64,000 nt of DNA from Tenacibaculum sp. MAR_2009_124 (lineage in GTDB: Bacteria > Bacteroidota > Bacteroidia > Flavobacteriales > Flavobacteriaceae). A program made the translations under genes and the position numbers. The notes under the pieces are model-generated. The model made no database searches. It saw only the letters and a list, made by a program, of their open reading frames with translations, and was not told where the DNA came from. Below are positions 1-8,829 of this stretch, one piece after another (within the stretch, counting starts at the first letter, position 1; each line of letters opens with the position of its first letter). The stretch covers positions 1,059,001 through 1,123,000 of the forward strand of contig NZ_FNSF01000001.1 of NCBI RefSeq assembly GCF_900105455.1, in the 5' to 3' direction.

Positions 1-592
1 TAAAGGATTTGTGTACTCTAATAAAATTAGGCTCAGGAAGAATTTCATCAAAAGAAGATATTTTCTCGTGACAAATAATAACTTCATTGGAAATAGTATA
101 TATTTTACTGTAATTCCCATAGGCTTCAACGAATAAAACATCGTTGGTATTAATTCGATGATGCTTCTTGTCTCCTTTGATAAAAAAGAAATGACTTTCT
201 TTATTTTCAACAATTACTTTACTCGTGGTTTTAGGGGGTAGAACATTATCTGATACTTTATTTACGGCTTTTATAAAACGTTCAAAACTAAATGGTTTTA
301 ATAAGTAATCAAGAACATTTAACTCAAAACCGTCCAAAGCATACTCACTGTAAGCGGTAGTTACTATAATCTGAGGAGGATTTGAAAGGGTTTTTAAAAA
401 GTCGAAGCCTTTTAGCTTAGGCATATTTAAATCTAAAAAAATCAAGTCAACTTCTTCAGTCTTCAAATACTCCATGGCTTCTATAGCGTTATAGCAATTT
501 GTTTTTAAAGAGAGATTAGGAAGCATACCACAAAATTCCTCAATAATTTCATGAGCCAATGGTTCGTCATCTACAATAATATAATTAATCAT
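1..592 (-). CDS. LytTR-family response regulator (3' end beyond window)
   Basis: The gene is read leftward from an ATG at 590-592 and stays open to the window edge, giving 197 codons without a stop. An N-terminal receiver domain has the acidic pair near residues 8-9, the phospho-acceptor Asp54 in an IFLDLNMP context, and a Lys in the LLKPFSF segment. After a short linker comes a LytTR DNA-binding domain that is cut at the FIRVHKSF motif, so roughly 40 residues are missing. Its start overlaps the end of the upstream histidine kinase gene by 8 bp, which indicates translational coupling and a kinase-regulator pair. Targets are not visible; the divergent ABC exporter at 1935 is the obvious candidate by position only. 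Confidence 0.9.
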   Translation of the reverse strand, partial: MINYIIVDDEPLAHEIIEEFCGMLPNLSLKTNCYNAIEAMEYLKTEEVDLIFLDLNMPKLKGFDFLKTLSNPPQIIVTTAYSEYALDGFELNVLDYLLKPFSFERFIKAVNKVSDNVLPPKTTSKVIVENKESHFFFIKGDKKHHRINTNDVLFVEAYGNYSKIYTISNEVIICHEKISSFDEILPEPNFIRVHKSF

Positions 593-1721
593 GCATGTAA
601 ATATTTAATTGTACTTCAAATTCTTTTTCAAGTTTCTTAATACTTAAGTCGTACTTGTCAGGATACGTTAAAGCAAGTCTACGTTCCAAGTTTTTTAACC
701 CAATACCACCAATAGCATCGTTCTCTTCTTCAAAGTTATTTTTAATGGAAAAGAAAATACCTTTTGAATTACTAACAAGCTGAATACGAATAAAAGGGTT
801 TGTTGTTAATCGTTCTATACCATGTTTAAAGGCATTTTCAACCAAAATAATAAAAAGTAAAGGTGCTATTTCATTATTTTCAGTGTTATCAATATTGAAT
901 TGAATATCGTTATTATTTCTATATCTAATTTTATGAAGCTCAATATAATTTTTAAGGTAATTAATTTCTCTTTCAATAGGAACTCTTTCTTTTTCTCCTT
1001 CATAAATGGTGTATCTCATCATATCGGATAACTTCAAAATTACTTCGGGAGCCCTGTCAGAATTTTTTATGGTTAAAGCATATAAATTATTCAATGTATT
1101 AAAGAAAAAATGCGGATTGATTTGAGATTTTAATAAACTCATTTCTGCCTGTGTTTTTTCTTGCTTCAAAGTGTCTATTAATTTCCACTGCTCATATCCC
1201 CATAATAGGACTAATAAAGGAAGTGAACCGATTAATATAGGTAGAATCCATTCATTTTTAACGGCTAAATAGTGTTCATATTGATCTGCCTGAAAACGAT
1301 AATAGTAAAAAGCTACTAATACCCCAGAATAGAAAACTATCAATATCTTTTTATACTTCTGGATAAACTTGGGAGCAAATAAATTAAAGATAACAAACCA
1401 AAAAACTAACATTAGTGTTATAGTTACTGGGTTATCAGGTATGTTAATCCAACGATCAATGAAAAGAGTTATGAAAAGTAATATTATGGAGATGCTAATC
1501 TTTATTCCTATCTTCTTTCTTCTCTTTTTTGTCATTTTTAACAAATTGTTCAATAGAAAAGAAAGCCCTATCCACCAAAAAAAAGTAATTACAAAAACTT
1601 CAATAGGCTGATTATTGGGGATATTGAGAACCCCAACCGTATGTAATATATACAGCAGTAAAATATGTATAGGTAAAACAATGACAAAAGCCTTGTATTT
1701 CTTTAAATAGGTTAAGATCAT
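585..1721 (-). CDS. LytS-like sensor histidine kinase (His_kinase PF06580 type)
   Basis: A 378-residue membrane kinase. The first 175 residues contain about five or six hydrophobic segments and no recognisable periplasmic ligand domain. A short coiled linker (residues 178-198) leads to the His_kinase box, with the phospho-acceptor His204 in the INPHFFFN motif. A reduced HATPase follows, with the N-box ENAFKHG and a glycine-rich IGLKNLERR segment. This is the LytS/YehU architecture usual in Bacteroidota. It overlaps the regulator gene downstream by 8 bp. It is divergent from the ABC transporter gene at 1935, with 213 bp between them that should hold both promoters. The stimulus is unknown. Confidence 0.92.
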   Translation of the reverse strand: MILTYLKKYKAFVIVLPIHILLLYILHTVGVLNIPNNQPIEVFVITFFWWIGLSFLLNNLLKMTKKRRKKIGIKISISIILLFITLFIDRWINIPDNPVTITLMLVFWFVIFNLFAPKFIQKYKKILIVFYSGVLVAFYYYRFQADQYEHYLAVKNEWILPILIGSLPLLVLLWGYEQWKLIDTLKQEKTQAEMSLLKSQINPHFFFNTLNNLYALTIKNSDRAPEVILKLSDMMRYTIYEGEKERVPIEREINYLKNYIELHKIRYRNNNDIQFNIDNTENNEIAPLLFIILVENAFKHGIERLTTNPFIRIQLVSNSKGIFFSIKNNFEEENDAIGGIGLKNLERRLALTYPDKYDLSIKKLEKEFEVQLNIYMHD

Positions 1722-1934
1722 AGCGCAAAAATACTGATGTTAGTGAGGGGGAACAATTAATTTGATAAACATTGTCTTTTTTAGGATGTACTTGCTAAAA
1801 ATTGGTATGAACCGCGTTGAACATAAATTTAACATTGAGTATATCAAAAACTATTTAGGTGGTCAATATAATTATAAAACAAGGCAACACGGGGGTACAT
1901 TCGTATAACGATTTCAAAATATCAAAAACATTAT

Positions 1935-2813
1935 ATGAATAACTTAACTATAAAAAACATAACTAAACAATATGCCAACGGAGTAAATGCTTTAAATAAG
2001 GCTTCCTTAGAATTAAATAATGGATTATTTGGATTATTAGGGCCTAACGGAGCAGGAAAATCATCGTTAATGAGAACGATTGCGACTTTACAGGAGCCAA
2101 CATCTGGAACTGTTTCTTTTAACGGAGTAGATTGCATACAAAACCCACAAGTTTTAAGAAGTCAGCTGGGATATTTACCTCAGGAATTTGGAGTGTACCC
2201 TAAAGTTAATGCAGAAGATTTATTGCATCATTTGGCCGTTTTAAAAGGAGTTGTTTCAAAAGGAGAAAGAAAGGATCAAGTGAATGCTCTTTTGGAACAA
2301 ACAAATTTATACAATCACAGAAAAAAATCTGTAAATACTTTTTCTGGAGGAATGCGTCAACGTTTCGGAATAGCGCAGGCGCTTTTAGGTGCTCCAAAAT
2401 TGATTATTGTTGACGAACCTACAGCGGGTTTAGATCCTGAAGAACGTAATCGTTTCTTGAATTTATTGAGTGAAATAGGAGAAAATGTCATTATCATATT
2501 ATCAACCCACCTTGTTGAAGATGTAAGAGATTTATGTAATAAAATGGCCATTTTAAATAAAGGAAGAATAGTTGTTCAAGGAAATCCAATAGATTTGACA
2601 GAGACCTTATTAAACAAAACTTGGGTAAAAACGATAGCAAAAAGCGAAATAGAAATTTATCAGGAAAATTACCATGTTCTTTCTACAAGGCTTTTATCAG
2701 GTAAGACACAAATTCAAATTCTATCGGAAGAAAATCCTGGTAATAATTTTAATATCTATAAGCCCGACTTGGAGAGCGTTTATTTTTCTTACCTGAATCC
2801 AATATTGAAATAA
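1935..2813 (+). CDS. ABC transporter ATP-binding protein
   Basis: A 292-residue nucleotide-binding subunit. It has Walker A GPNGAGKSS (residues 36-44), a Q-loop around LPQEFGVYP, the ABC signature SGGMRQR, Walker B LIIVDEPTAGLDP and an H-loop in ILSTHLVED. The C-terminal 80 residues beyond the ATPase core are variable. It belongs to the CcmA/NatA-like subfamily that pairs with ABC-2 permeases. The permease gene begins 175 bp downstream on the same strand and encodes the permease/M1 peptidase fusion usual for such pairs in Bacteroidota. The two probably form one exporter. The substrate cannot be read from sequence. Confidence 0.95.
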   Translation: MNNLTIKNITKQYANGVNALNKASLELNNGLFGLLGPNGAGKSSLMRTIATLQEPTSGTVSFNGVDCIQNPQVLRSQLGYLPQEFGVYPKVNAEDLLHHLAVLKGVVSKGERKDQVNALLEQTNLYNHRKKSVNTFSGGMRQRFGIAQALLGAPKLIIVDEPTAGLDPEERNRFLNLLSEIGENVIIILSTHLVEDVRDLCNKMAILNKGRIVVQGNPIDLTETLLNKTWVKTIAKSEIEIYQENYHVLSTRLLSGKTQIQILSEENPGNNFNIYKPDLESVYFSYLNPILK

Positions 2814-2988
2814 TACTATTTATATCCAAAACAACAAATGGTATAATAACGATCAAAAATCCATGATTATTATGACCTTACCTGTATTAGTCTCTCTTTT
2901 ACGAATAGATAACATCTAACTAATAAACACTATTTCGTAGTGGCCAGACACCATTCTAGATAATAATCCTACAATTCAAAAATTACAC

Positions 2989-5900
2989 ATGAAATTAATC
3001 AACTTAATATTGTTTGAAATCAAATTTCAGCTCAAACAAAGAGCATTTATTGGTTTCAGTATTGTTTTTCTTTACTTTGGTTATCTTGTATCCAGTCAAG
3101 GATCCATTGCTCAAAATTTAGACTTTAATTCAGCTTATGAGATCAATAACAAAGTAGTATTGCTCAGTCTTGGAGCAGTCTTTGCCATTATGTTTTTCGC
3201 GGTGAGTGGTTTGCTAAGAGAAAAACAACATAAAATGGAAGCACTTATTTATTCGAGTCCAATTTCAAAAAAAGACTTCTTCATTAGCAGATTTTCAGGG
3301 GTAGTAATCCCTTCCATTATTGTTTTTAGTCTGAGCTTATTAGGACTCTACCTAGGGTTTAATCTTTCGGACTTAAACCCAGAGAGACTTCATAGCTTCC
3401 AATCAATTAAATATATACAAAGTTGGGCAATTTTTGTTTTACCGAATGTGTTTATATGTACTTCAATAATTGCTTCGATAAGTATACTCACAAAAAATAA
3501 TTTAGCAACCTATGTAAGCGCTATCGCTATTTATACTAGCTACTTTTTATGTGCGATGTTTTTTAATTCTCCAATCATGGCGAATGCGGTATCACCTTCA
3601 CCAGAAAACATGATGGTTGCCTCCTTGTTAGATCCATTTGGAATATCTGCTTTTTATGAACAAACTTTGTTCTGGACTCCAACGGACAAGAATTCAAAGA
3701 TGATTTCTTTTTCTAATTTATTATTGTTTAATCGTTTATTATGGATGGCTATAGCTTATGTATTTATGTATATGTCATATCGTTTATTTTCTTTCAAACA
3801 AGGAAACAGGAAAGTCAAAAAAGAGAAAGTAGAGCAAAGCTATACTACTGCTAAGAAATATAAAAGTTTACAACCTCAATTAGGATTTTTAACTTCATTT
3901 AAAAGTTTTATATCAGTTTTAAAGCTTGAATTGAAATCAATTATTAGAAGTACTCCGTTTTTGGTTATTCTTCTATTGTGGATACTTGTTTTCGTTATGG
4001 AGGTTTATTCCAGAATTTACAGCGGAGGATCTTATAATGAAAGTTTATATCCAGCTACGAATACATTGATTGAAATTGTTGAAATCCCACTTCAATTATT
4101 ATCACTGATATTAATTGTTTTCTATAGTGGTGAAGTAATTTGGAGGGAAAATTCCGATAAAATAAATCAATTAGTGTATACAACTCCAGCGTCAAATGTT
4201 GTGTTTTTTATGGCTAAGTATTTGTCAGTTTTTTTATTGCCTCTTATTTTATTTACAGTTAGTATTGTTGGTGCTATCGTTTTTCAAGTAATTGTTGGAT
4301 ATGATTATATTGAAATAGATTTATATTTAAATAGATTTTACTTTGTGATAGCCAATTACCTGTTTTATTTGTTCTTAGCATTCTTTATTCAAAGTGTTTC
4401 ATCCAATAAATATTTGGGAATGGCTATTTCAGGATTATGCATTATCATTTTTGCTACCCCTTTATCTGGAATGATTGGATTAGAGTTACCTATTTTAAAA
4501 TTAGGTAAACTACCAAAAGTAGGTCATAGTGATTTGTATGGGTATACGGATAATTTAAAAATGTTTAACTATTATGCTCTGGTATGGATGGTCTTAGGGG
4601 GATTACTAGCAGTATTATCTTTTAAATTATGGAAAAGAGGAGTAGAGTTTGATTTTCAACAGAATAAAAAGTTAGTAAGAAAGAAATGGAGTACTTCGCA
4701 TAAGTTTGCTGTTGGCTTTTTAAGCGTACTTTTTATAATATCAATTGGAGGTGTATATTATAATACACATATTGTTACCTCTTATATGAACGCCGAAGAA
4801 GATTTAGATTTACGTGAAAATTATGAGCGCACTTATAAAAAATATGATGTCAAAAGACAATTAATACCGAGAGAATTAAAGTTTGAAGTAGATCTGTATC
4901 CTGCGGAAAGAGGTTATCAGGTTGTAGCAACATGTGTTTTGGAAAATAAAGGAGAACAGCCATTAAAAGAGCTATTGATTTCGGAAGTAATTCCTGTTGA
5001 ATATATGCGAATAGAAGGAGCTGTATTAAAAAAACACGATAGTTTACATAATGTTAGGATTTATGAATTTAAAGAAGAGCTAAAGCATGGTGAAACTATC
5101 AATTATAAATACTCTTTGGAGTATAAAAACAAAGGGTTTGAAACGAGCAGAAGCATCGTAAAAAATGGTTCTTTTATAAATAGAGATTATTTTGATCCAG
5201 CTTTAGGGTATAGTTCTGGTTATGAAATTCAAAATACGCAAGAAAGAAAGAAAAGAGGATTACCCATTAGAGAAGAACACCATGATGAAGCCCATATGCA
5301 TCTAAAAAGTGAGCACTACGAAAAGCTTGTTTTTGAAACTATTATTTCTACGCAGAGTGATCAAGTGGCAATTGCTCCTGGAGAATTGATCAAAGAATGG
5401 AAACAAGAAGAAAGAAACTATTATCATTATAAAGTTTCTAAAAAAGAAGCTCCTTTTATTGCTTTTATATCTGGTGATTACGAATTAAAGAAAGATGATT
5501 TTCAAGGAGTTCAGATAGAAAACTATTATCACGCTAATCATTCTTCAAATATTTCGGATATAGAGCATTTTACTAAAGAAACCATTGGCTATTGTCAGGA
5601 TAATTTTGGGGAGTTTCCAAGTAATCATGTGCGAATTGCGGAAATACCTAATCATTTTAGATTTGGAGGAATTGCTTTTCCAGGAACTATTGTGATGGTT
5701 GAAGATAATCTTTATTCAATAGACAATAGAGAAACTGATTTTGATGTGGTTGCCAAGCGAACCATTCATGAAGTAGCCCATCAATATTGGGGACATAACT
5801 TAACTCCTAATAACGTTGATGGAGGAGGAATCCTCACAGAAGGTTTATGCAAGTACACGGAGGCTATTGTCATGGAAAAACTATTTGGAAAACAAATATT

Positions 5901-6543
5901 ATGGCAATTAAACGAACAGGCAAATAATAGATACTTTTCTGGAAGATCGTATGCAACAGAAGAAGAAGTTCCTATTTATTTAGAAAATGGACAAGGGCAC
6001 TTGATTTATGGAAAGGCTTGTATGGCATTTACAGCTGTAAAAGAGCTTATTGGGACCGAAATGCTAAATAAATCGATAAAAACGCTATTGGATACTCATA
6101 AAAATGAAACAAAACCTAGTGTTACATCCCATGATCTTATAAAAGCTATGTATGCCACTACTCCAGAAAAATACCACAAGTTGATTGATGATTGGTTTAA
6201 GCGTATTATAACGTATGATTTGACAATAGAAAAAGTTGAGAGCAAAAAACTAAAATCAAATGAATTTGAAACAACATTAATTATTAAAGCCAAAAGGTTT
6301 GAAGAGCAAGTAGGAGGGAACATGCTCGAAATAGACATCGATGAACCTATTCAAATAGGAGTTTTTAATGATCATCCTAGTATTGCAACTACTAAAGATG
6401 TTCTGCATTTGGAGCATCATTTAATGAATAAATCGAGGCAGGAAATTAAAATTGTAACGAAAGAAAAACCATTTTGTGTAGCTATTGATCCTTATGGTAC
6501 TAGGGTTGAAGAACGAAGAGTAGATAATATTAAAAATCTATAA
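2989..6543 (+). CDS. ABC-2 permease fused to M1-family metallopeptidase
   Basis: A 1184-residue fusion. The first ~590 residues hold two ABC-2 permease halves of about six hydrophobic segments each, joined by a basic cytoplasmic loop near residues 270-310. A last transmembrane segment near 580-600 leads to an extracytoplasmic part. This has a beta-rich region followed by a gluzincin catalytic core with H927-E928 and H931 in HEVAHQYWGH and a downstream Glu951 in ILTEG. By my count the spacing from the second His to that Glu is 19 residues, one more than the usual 18 of M1. The family is known in Bacteroidota as permease/M1 aminopeptidase. A strong terminator follows at 6547-6573. Role inferred: export or envelope peptide handling. 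Confidence 0.92.
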   Translation: MKLINLILFEIKFQLKQRAFIGFSIVFLYFGYLVSSQGSIAQNLDFNSAYEINNKVVLLSLGAVFAIMFFAVSGLLREKQHKMEALIYSSPISKKDFFISRFSGVVIPSIIVFSLSLLGLYLGFNLSDLNPERLHSFQSIKYIQSWAIFVLPNVFICTSIIASISILTKNNLATYVSAIAIYTSYFLCAMFFNSPIMANAVSPSPENMMVASLLDPFGISAFYEQTLFWTPTDKNSKMISFSNLLLFNRLLWMAIAYVFMYMSYRLFSFKQGNRKVKKEKVEQSYTTAKKYKSLQPQLGFLTSFKSFISVLKLELKSIIRSTPFLVILLLWILVFVMEVYSRIYSGGSYNESLYPATNTLIEIVEIPLQLLSLILIVFYSGEVIWRENSDKINQLVYTTPASNVVFFMAKYLSVFLLPLILFTVSIVGAIVFQVIVGYDYIEIDLYLNRFYFVIANYLFYLFLAFFIQSVSSNKYLGMAISGLCIIIFATPLSGMIGLELPILKLGKLPKVGHSDLYGYTDNLKMFNYYALVWMVLGGLLAVLSFKLWKRGVEFDFQQNKKLVRKKWSTSHKFAVGFLSVLFIISIGGVYYNTHIVTSYMNAEEDLDLRENYERTYKKYDVKRQLIPRELKFEVDLYPAERGYQVVATCVLENKGEQPLKELLISEVIPVEYMRIEGAVLKKHDSLHNVRIYEFKEELKHGETINYKYSLEYKNKGFETSRSIVKNGSFINRDYFDPALGYSSGYEIQNTQERKKRGLPIREEHHDEAHMHLKSEHYEKLVFETIISTQSDQVAIAPGELIKEWKQEERNYYHYKVSKKEAPFIAFISGDYELKKDDFQGVQIENYYHANHSSNISDIEHFTKETIGYCQDNFGEFPSNHVRIAEIPNHFRFGGIAFPGTIVMVEDNLYSIDNRETDFDVVAKRTIHEVAHQYWGHNLTPNNVDGGGILTEGLCKYTEAIVMEKLFGKQILWQLNEQANNRYFSGRSYATEEEVPIYLENGQGHLIYGKACMAFTAVKELIGTEMLNKSIKTLLDTHKNETKPSVTSHDLIKAMYATTPEKYHKLIDDWFKRIITYDLTIEKVESKKLKSNEFETTLIIKAKRFEEQVGGNMLEIDIDEPIQIGVFNDHPSIATTKDVLHLEHHLMNKSRQEIKIVTKEKPFCVAIDPYGTRVEERRVDNIKNL

Positions 6544-6546
6544 TAG

Positions 6547-6573
6547 AAAAAGCCCGCATTTTTGCGGGCTTTT
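6547..6573 (+). terminator. Intrinsic terminator after permease/peptidase gene
   Basis: A perfect 7-bp GC-rich stem (AGCCCGC / GCGGGCT) with a 6-base loop lies 3 bp after the stop codon. It is flanked by A residues upstream and a T run downstream, which extends the stem to about 10 bp. This is a textbook rho-independent terminator for the ABC operon. Confidence 0.9.
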
Positions 6574-6578
6574 AGAAT

Positions 6579-6653
6579 TTTATACCAAATGATATTACCG
6601 TAATAAATCATCATTTTCATTTGCCGTAATTTCTAATCATAATTGGTATTAAT
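6579..6653. repeat. Dispersed palindromic repeat, copy A
   Basis: An imperfect inverted repeat of about 75 bp whose ends read TTATACCA and TGGTATTAA. The interior carries ATTACCGTAAT and TGCCGTAATTT arms around CATCATTTTC. A related copy lies at 41224-41302, sharing the TTATACCA end, the CATCATTTTC core and an AATCATAA segment near the right end. It fits a REP- or MITE-like family. It lies directly after the terminator, in the gap between two convergent genes. Confidence 0.6.
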
Positions 6654-6663
6654 GTTTGGGGAA

Positions 6664-8013
6664 TTATTTGATATTAGCAATGGCTATTTGAGCAGCCACT
6701 CGGATAAAAGGACCGTTGTTAGAATTATTGTTAGGTAACGGATTAACTACGGTAAATTGCTTAATAGCATTAGGTTGAAACACTAAACACATGCTTGAAC
6801 CACCATAACTAAACCAACCTAATTCATCTCCTTTTTTAACATAGTCACCTGGTTTTATTTGAATCTCTACAGAAGAAATTTCAGTAATTCCTATTGGAAT
6901 CACTGCTACTTTTCCAATCGCTGGATTCTCGTGCTCAATAATAACTAAGCCTCTTGTATTTACATTCGCTTCATAACCTTGCGAATATGTTCCTGCCGTT
7001 GGATCGAAACCATGATCGCCTTGATTTAGCAATTCACTAAACATATACCCAGGTATAACTTCTGCCTTAATAACTCTTCCAGAAATAGGAGCTCTCCATC
7101 TATGGTAATCATTACCACTTAAAAATGATTGGAATACAGTTCCTCCAACAAAATCATCTACAAAGTTGTTATCTAATAAATGTACCAGAGAATAAGGTTG
7201 GTTTTTAGCGTAAATATCGTCTTCACGTTTTACGTTTTCCGCAATTCGATAAACCGTACCATCGTTCGCTGAAACAATTACATGATCATTTCCAACACCA
7301 TCTATAGGTCTTGATACAGGAATGATTTGTCTATGAAAGAAATCGTTAAAACTTTTAAATGTCCAATGACTTGGATCTTCTAGTTTCATTTCTTTGGTAA
7401 CAAACTGGTCTAAATTATTCTTTATTACAGATTCAGGCGATAACCAGCCATCGCTATTAGTGGTTACTACATCAAGCGAAGCAGGTGAATCAAGATAAGC
7501 ACACCATTCTTTTAAAATAAGTGAAAGTGCTTGATTAAAAGTTTCATTTCGAAATAAAATCCATCCATTTGGTGTAGCCATCATGTACACAAAAAGGCCT
7601 GACATTGGAAAAGCTGAATGACTTATGTTCGGTTGAAATTTAGGTGCACGAGTAATAATATAGTTAAGTGTAGTAAGTAAATTTTCTATAGTTTCGATCG
7701 CGTAAGGAGCGTCTGGTTCAAAATGTTTATGAACTTCCAATCCTTCTATGATTGTTTTATTAACAAGCTCCCTTAACTCTTGATCTTTTTCTAGCAATAC
7801 TTGCAATGCTCTAACAGAAGGTTCATATTTTTCAACCTTATTTTCATGAGCTAATTTGACAATATCACTAAGCCATTTTCCAATTTGGGAGAGATCTTTG
7901 TCAATATAACCAGAAATTACTCCGTAACGATGCTCAAAGTTGTTTGAAAAACGTTCTCTCGCGGTTAGTTCTTTTTTTAAGGTTTCCATGTTGGTCAGTT
8001 TATAATTATTCAA
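6664..8013 (-). CDS. Pyruvoyl-dependent decarboxylase, PsiD-like branch of the phosphatidylserine decarboxylase family
   Basis: A 449-residue proenzyme. The C-terminal half is a phosphatidylserine decarboxylase domain, with a YHRWRAP segment, a TEISS segment and the self-cleavage motif GGSS at residues 404-407. Cleavage before Ser406 would give a C-terminal chain of about 44 residues bearing the pyruvoyl group. The N-terminal ~200 residues are not found in classical Psd. They resemble the extension (PSDC, PF12588) of fungal L-tryptophan decarboxylase PsiD and relatives, including a GWLSPES segment and FNDFFHRQ. The substrate may therefore be an amino acid or a phospholipid; sequence alone does not decide. 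No signal peptide or membrane segment is seen. It is divergent from the actinoporin-like gene at 8263. Confidence 0.85.
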   Translation of the reverse strand: MNNYKLTNMETLKKELTARERFSNNFEHRYGVISGYIDKDLSQIGKWLSDIVKLAHENKVEKYEPSVRALQVLLEKDQELRELVNKTIIEGLEVHKHFEPDAPYAIETIENLLTTLNYIITRAPKFQPNISHSAFPMSGLFVYMMATPNGWILFRNETFNQALSLILKEWCAYLDSPASLDVVTTNSDGWLSPESVIKNNLDQFVTKEMKLEDPSHWTFKSFNDFFHRQIIPVSRPIDGVGNDHVIVSANDGTVYRIAENVKREDDIYAKNQPYSLVHLLDNNFVDDFVGGTVFQSFLSGNDYHRWRAPISGRVIKAEVIPGYMFSELLNQGDHGFDPTAGTYSQGYEANVNTRGLVIIEHENPAIGKVAVIPIGITEISSVEIQIKPGDYVKKGDELGWFSYGGSSMCLVFQPNAIKQFTVVNPLPNNNSNNGPFIRVAAQIAIANIK

Positions 8014-8234
8014 TACTTAAATATAACAGCAAGAATTGAGAAATTAACTAAGTGAAATTACTGAAAATGAACTAAGTATTTTTACTAGGTCTGATGGGTT
8101 TAACCCCCTTATCTGATTTTTTATAACAACTCAATGAGAAGCTTTTATTTTATTAAACATGATCAAATTGAAGTCAGATACCCCGAACTGACATGGCGTG
8201 ATATATTTTTTACCCAAGTGCTTCCTGATATTTG

Positions 8235-8255
8235 AATAATTAATAATTAATAATT
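8235..8255. repeat. Three tandem 7-bp AATAATT units upstream of a start codon
   Basis: Three exact copies of AATAATT end 7 bp before the ATG of the actinoporin-like gene. An unstructured A/T leader like this favours initiation in Bacteroidota. Slippage in the repeat could also alter leader length. Confidence 0.6.
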
Positions 8256-8262
8256 AAAAATT

Positions 8263-8751
8263 ATGTCAAATACCGAAAAAACATTAGAAAGGAATTCAAT
8301 TATTCCAGCTGTACCGCACAATGTAACATTAACCATACTAAATGAAACCGATACTATTATGAAATTAGAAGGTACGTGGTTTGATTCTGGTGAAATAAAG
8401 GAGGATTCGGAATTGCCCGCAATTATTAAAAGTGGAGACACACCAACAATTAAATTTGGAGTAAAAAAGCCGCATATAGCAGCAGGTGTAAGTGGTTATG
8501 TACAATACAAAATGAAAGATCAAGTAGTTACAATTGCATTTTCTAATCCATCGGTTGGAACCAATAAAGTTGGAATTGGGATAAGTGATAAAGATGGATC
8601 TAGTAATAAAATATGGGATAAAATGAGTAATCATAACTATAAAAAATTTAATGAACAATTTAATATAGCTTCTAATTACACCATTTCAGCTGAATGTTTA
8701 TGCACTTCAGGAGGAAACAATACCTGTTATGTAGATTTAATTAAAAAGTAA
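8263..8751 (+). CDS. Actinoporin-like / fruit-body-lectin-like cytolysin-fold protein
   Basis: A 162-residue protein without signal peptide or transmembrane helix, rich in alternating beta-type segments. By eye it follows the actinoporin pattern. NVTLTILNETD is followed by TWFDSGEIKED..LP. Then comes a GVSGYVQYKM segment, which matches the GxxGxLxYxM strand of sea-anemone cytolysins. FSNPSVGTNKVGIGI follows, corresponding to the FSVPYD region whose Ser and Pro line the lipid head-group site. A C-terminal NYTISAECLC strand resembles the end of fungal fruit-body lectins. The aromatic cluster of true actinoporins is mostly absent. I infer a membrane- or glycan-binding protein. It is followed by a hairpin and an aegerolysin-like gene on the same strand. 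The fold assignment rests on pattern recognition only. Confidence 0.55.
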   Translation: MSNTEKTLERNSIIPAVPHNVTLTILNETDTIMKLEGTWFDSGEIKEDSELPAIIKSGDTPTIKFGVKKPHIAAGVSGYVQYKMKDQVVTIAFSNPSVGTNKVGIGISDKDGSSNKIWDKMSNHNYKKFNEQFNIASNYTISAECLCTSGGNNTCYVDLIKK

Positions 8752-8759
8752 TTTTATAG

Positions 8760-8795
8760 AACTGTCATATTATAAACTATATGGCAGTTTTACTT
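8760..8795 (+). terminator. Hairpin with T-rich tail between the two small cytolysin-like genes
   Basis: Arms AACTGTCATAT (8760-8770) and ATATGGCAGTT (8779-8789) pair over 11 bp with one G-U, and are followed by TTACTTTTT. This fits an intrinsic terminator or attenuator that would reduce transcription into the downstream genes. Confidence 0.65.
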
Positions 8796-8829
8796 TTTCC
8801 TATTTTAACAACTAATAGTATATCAAAAT

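Noticed and set aside
1369..1611. An 80-codon frame on the plus strand inside the kinase gene.
   Set aside because: It overlaps a well-supported histidine kinase on the other strand; a shadow frame.
8365..8658. A 97-codon frame on the minus strand opposite the actinoporin-like gene.
   Set aside because: The plus-strand frame has start, stop, leader and family pattern; this one has none.
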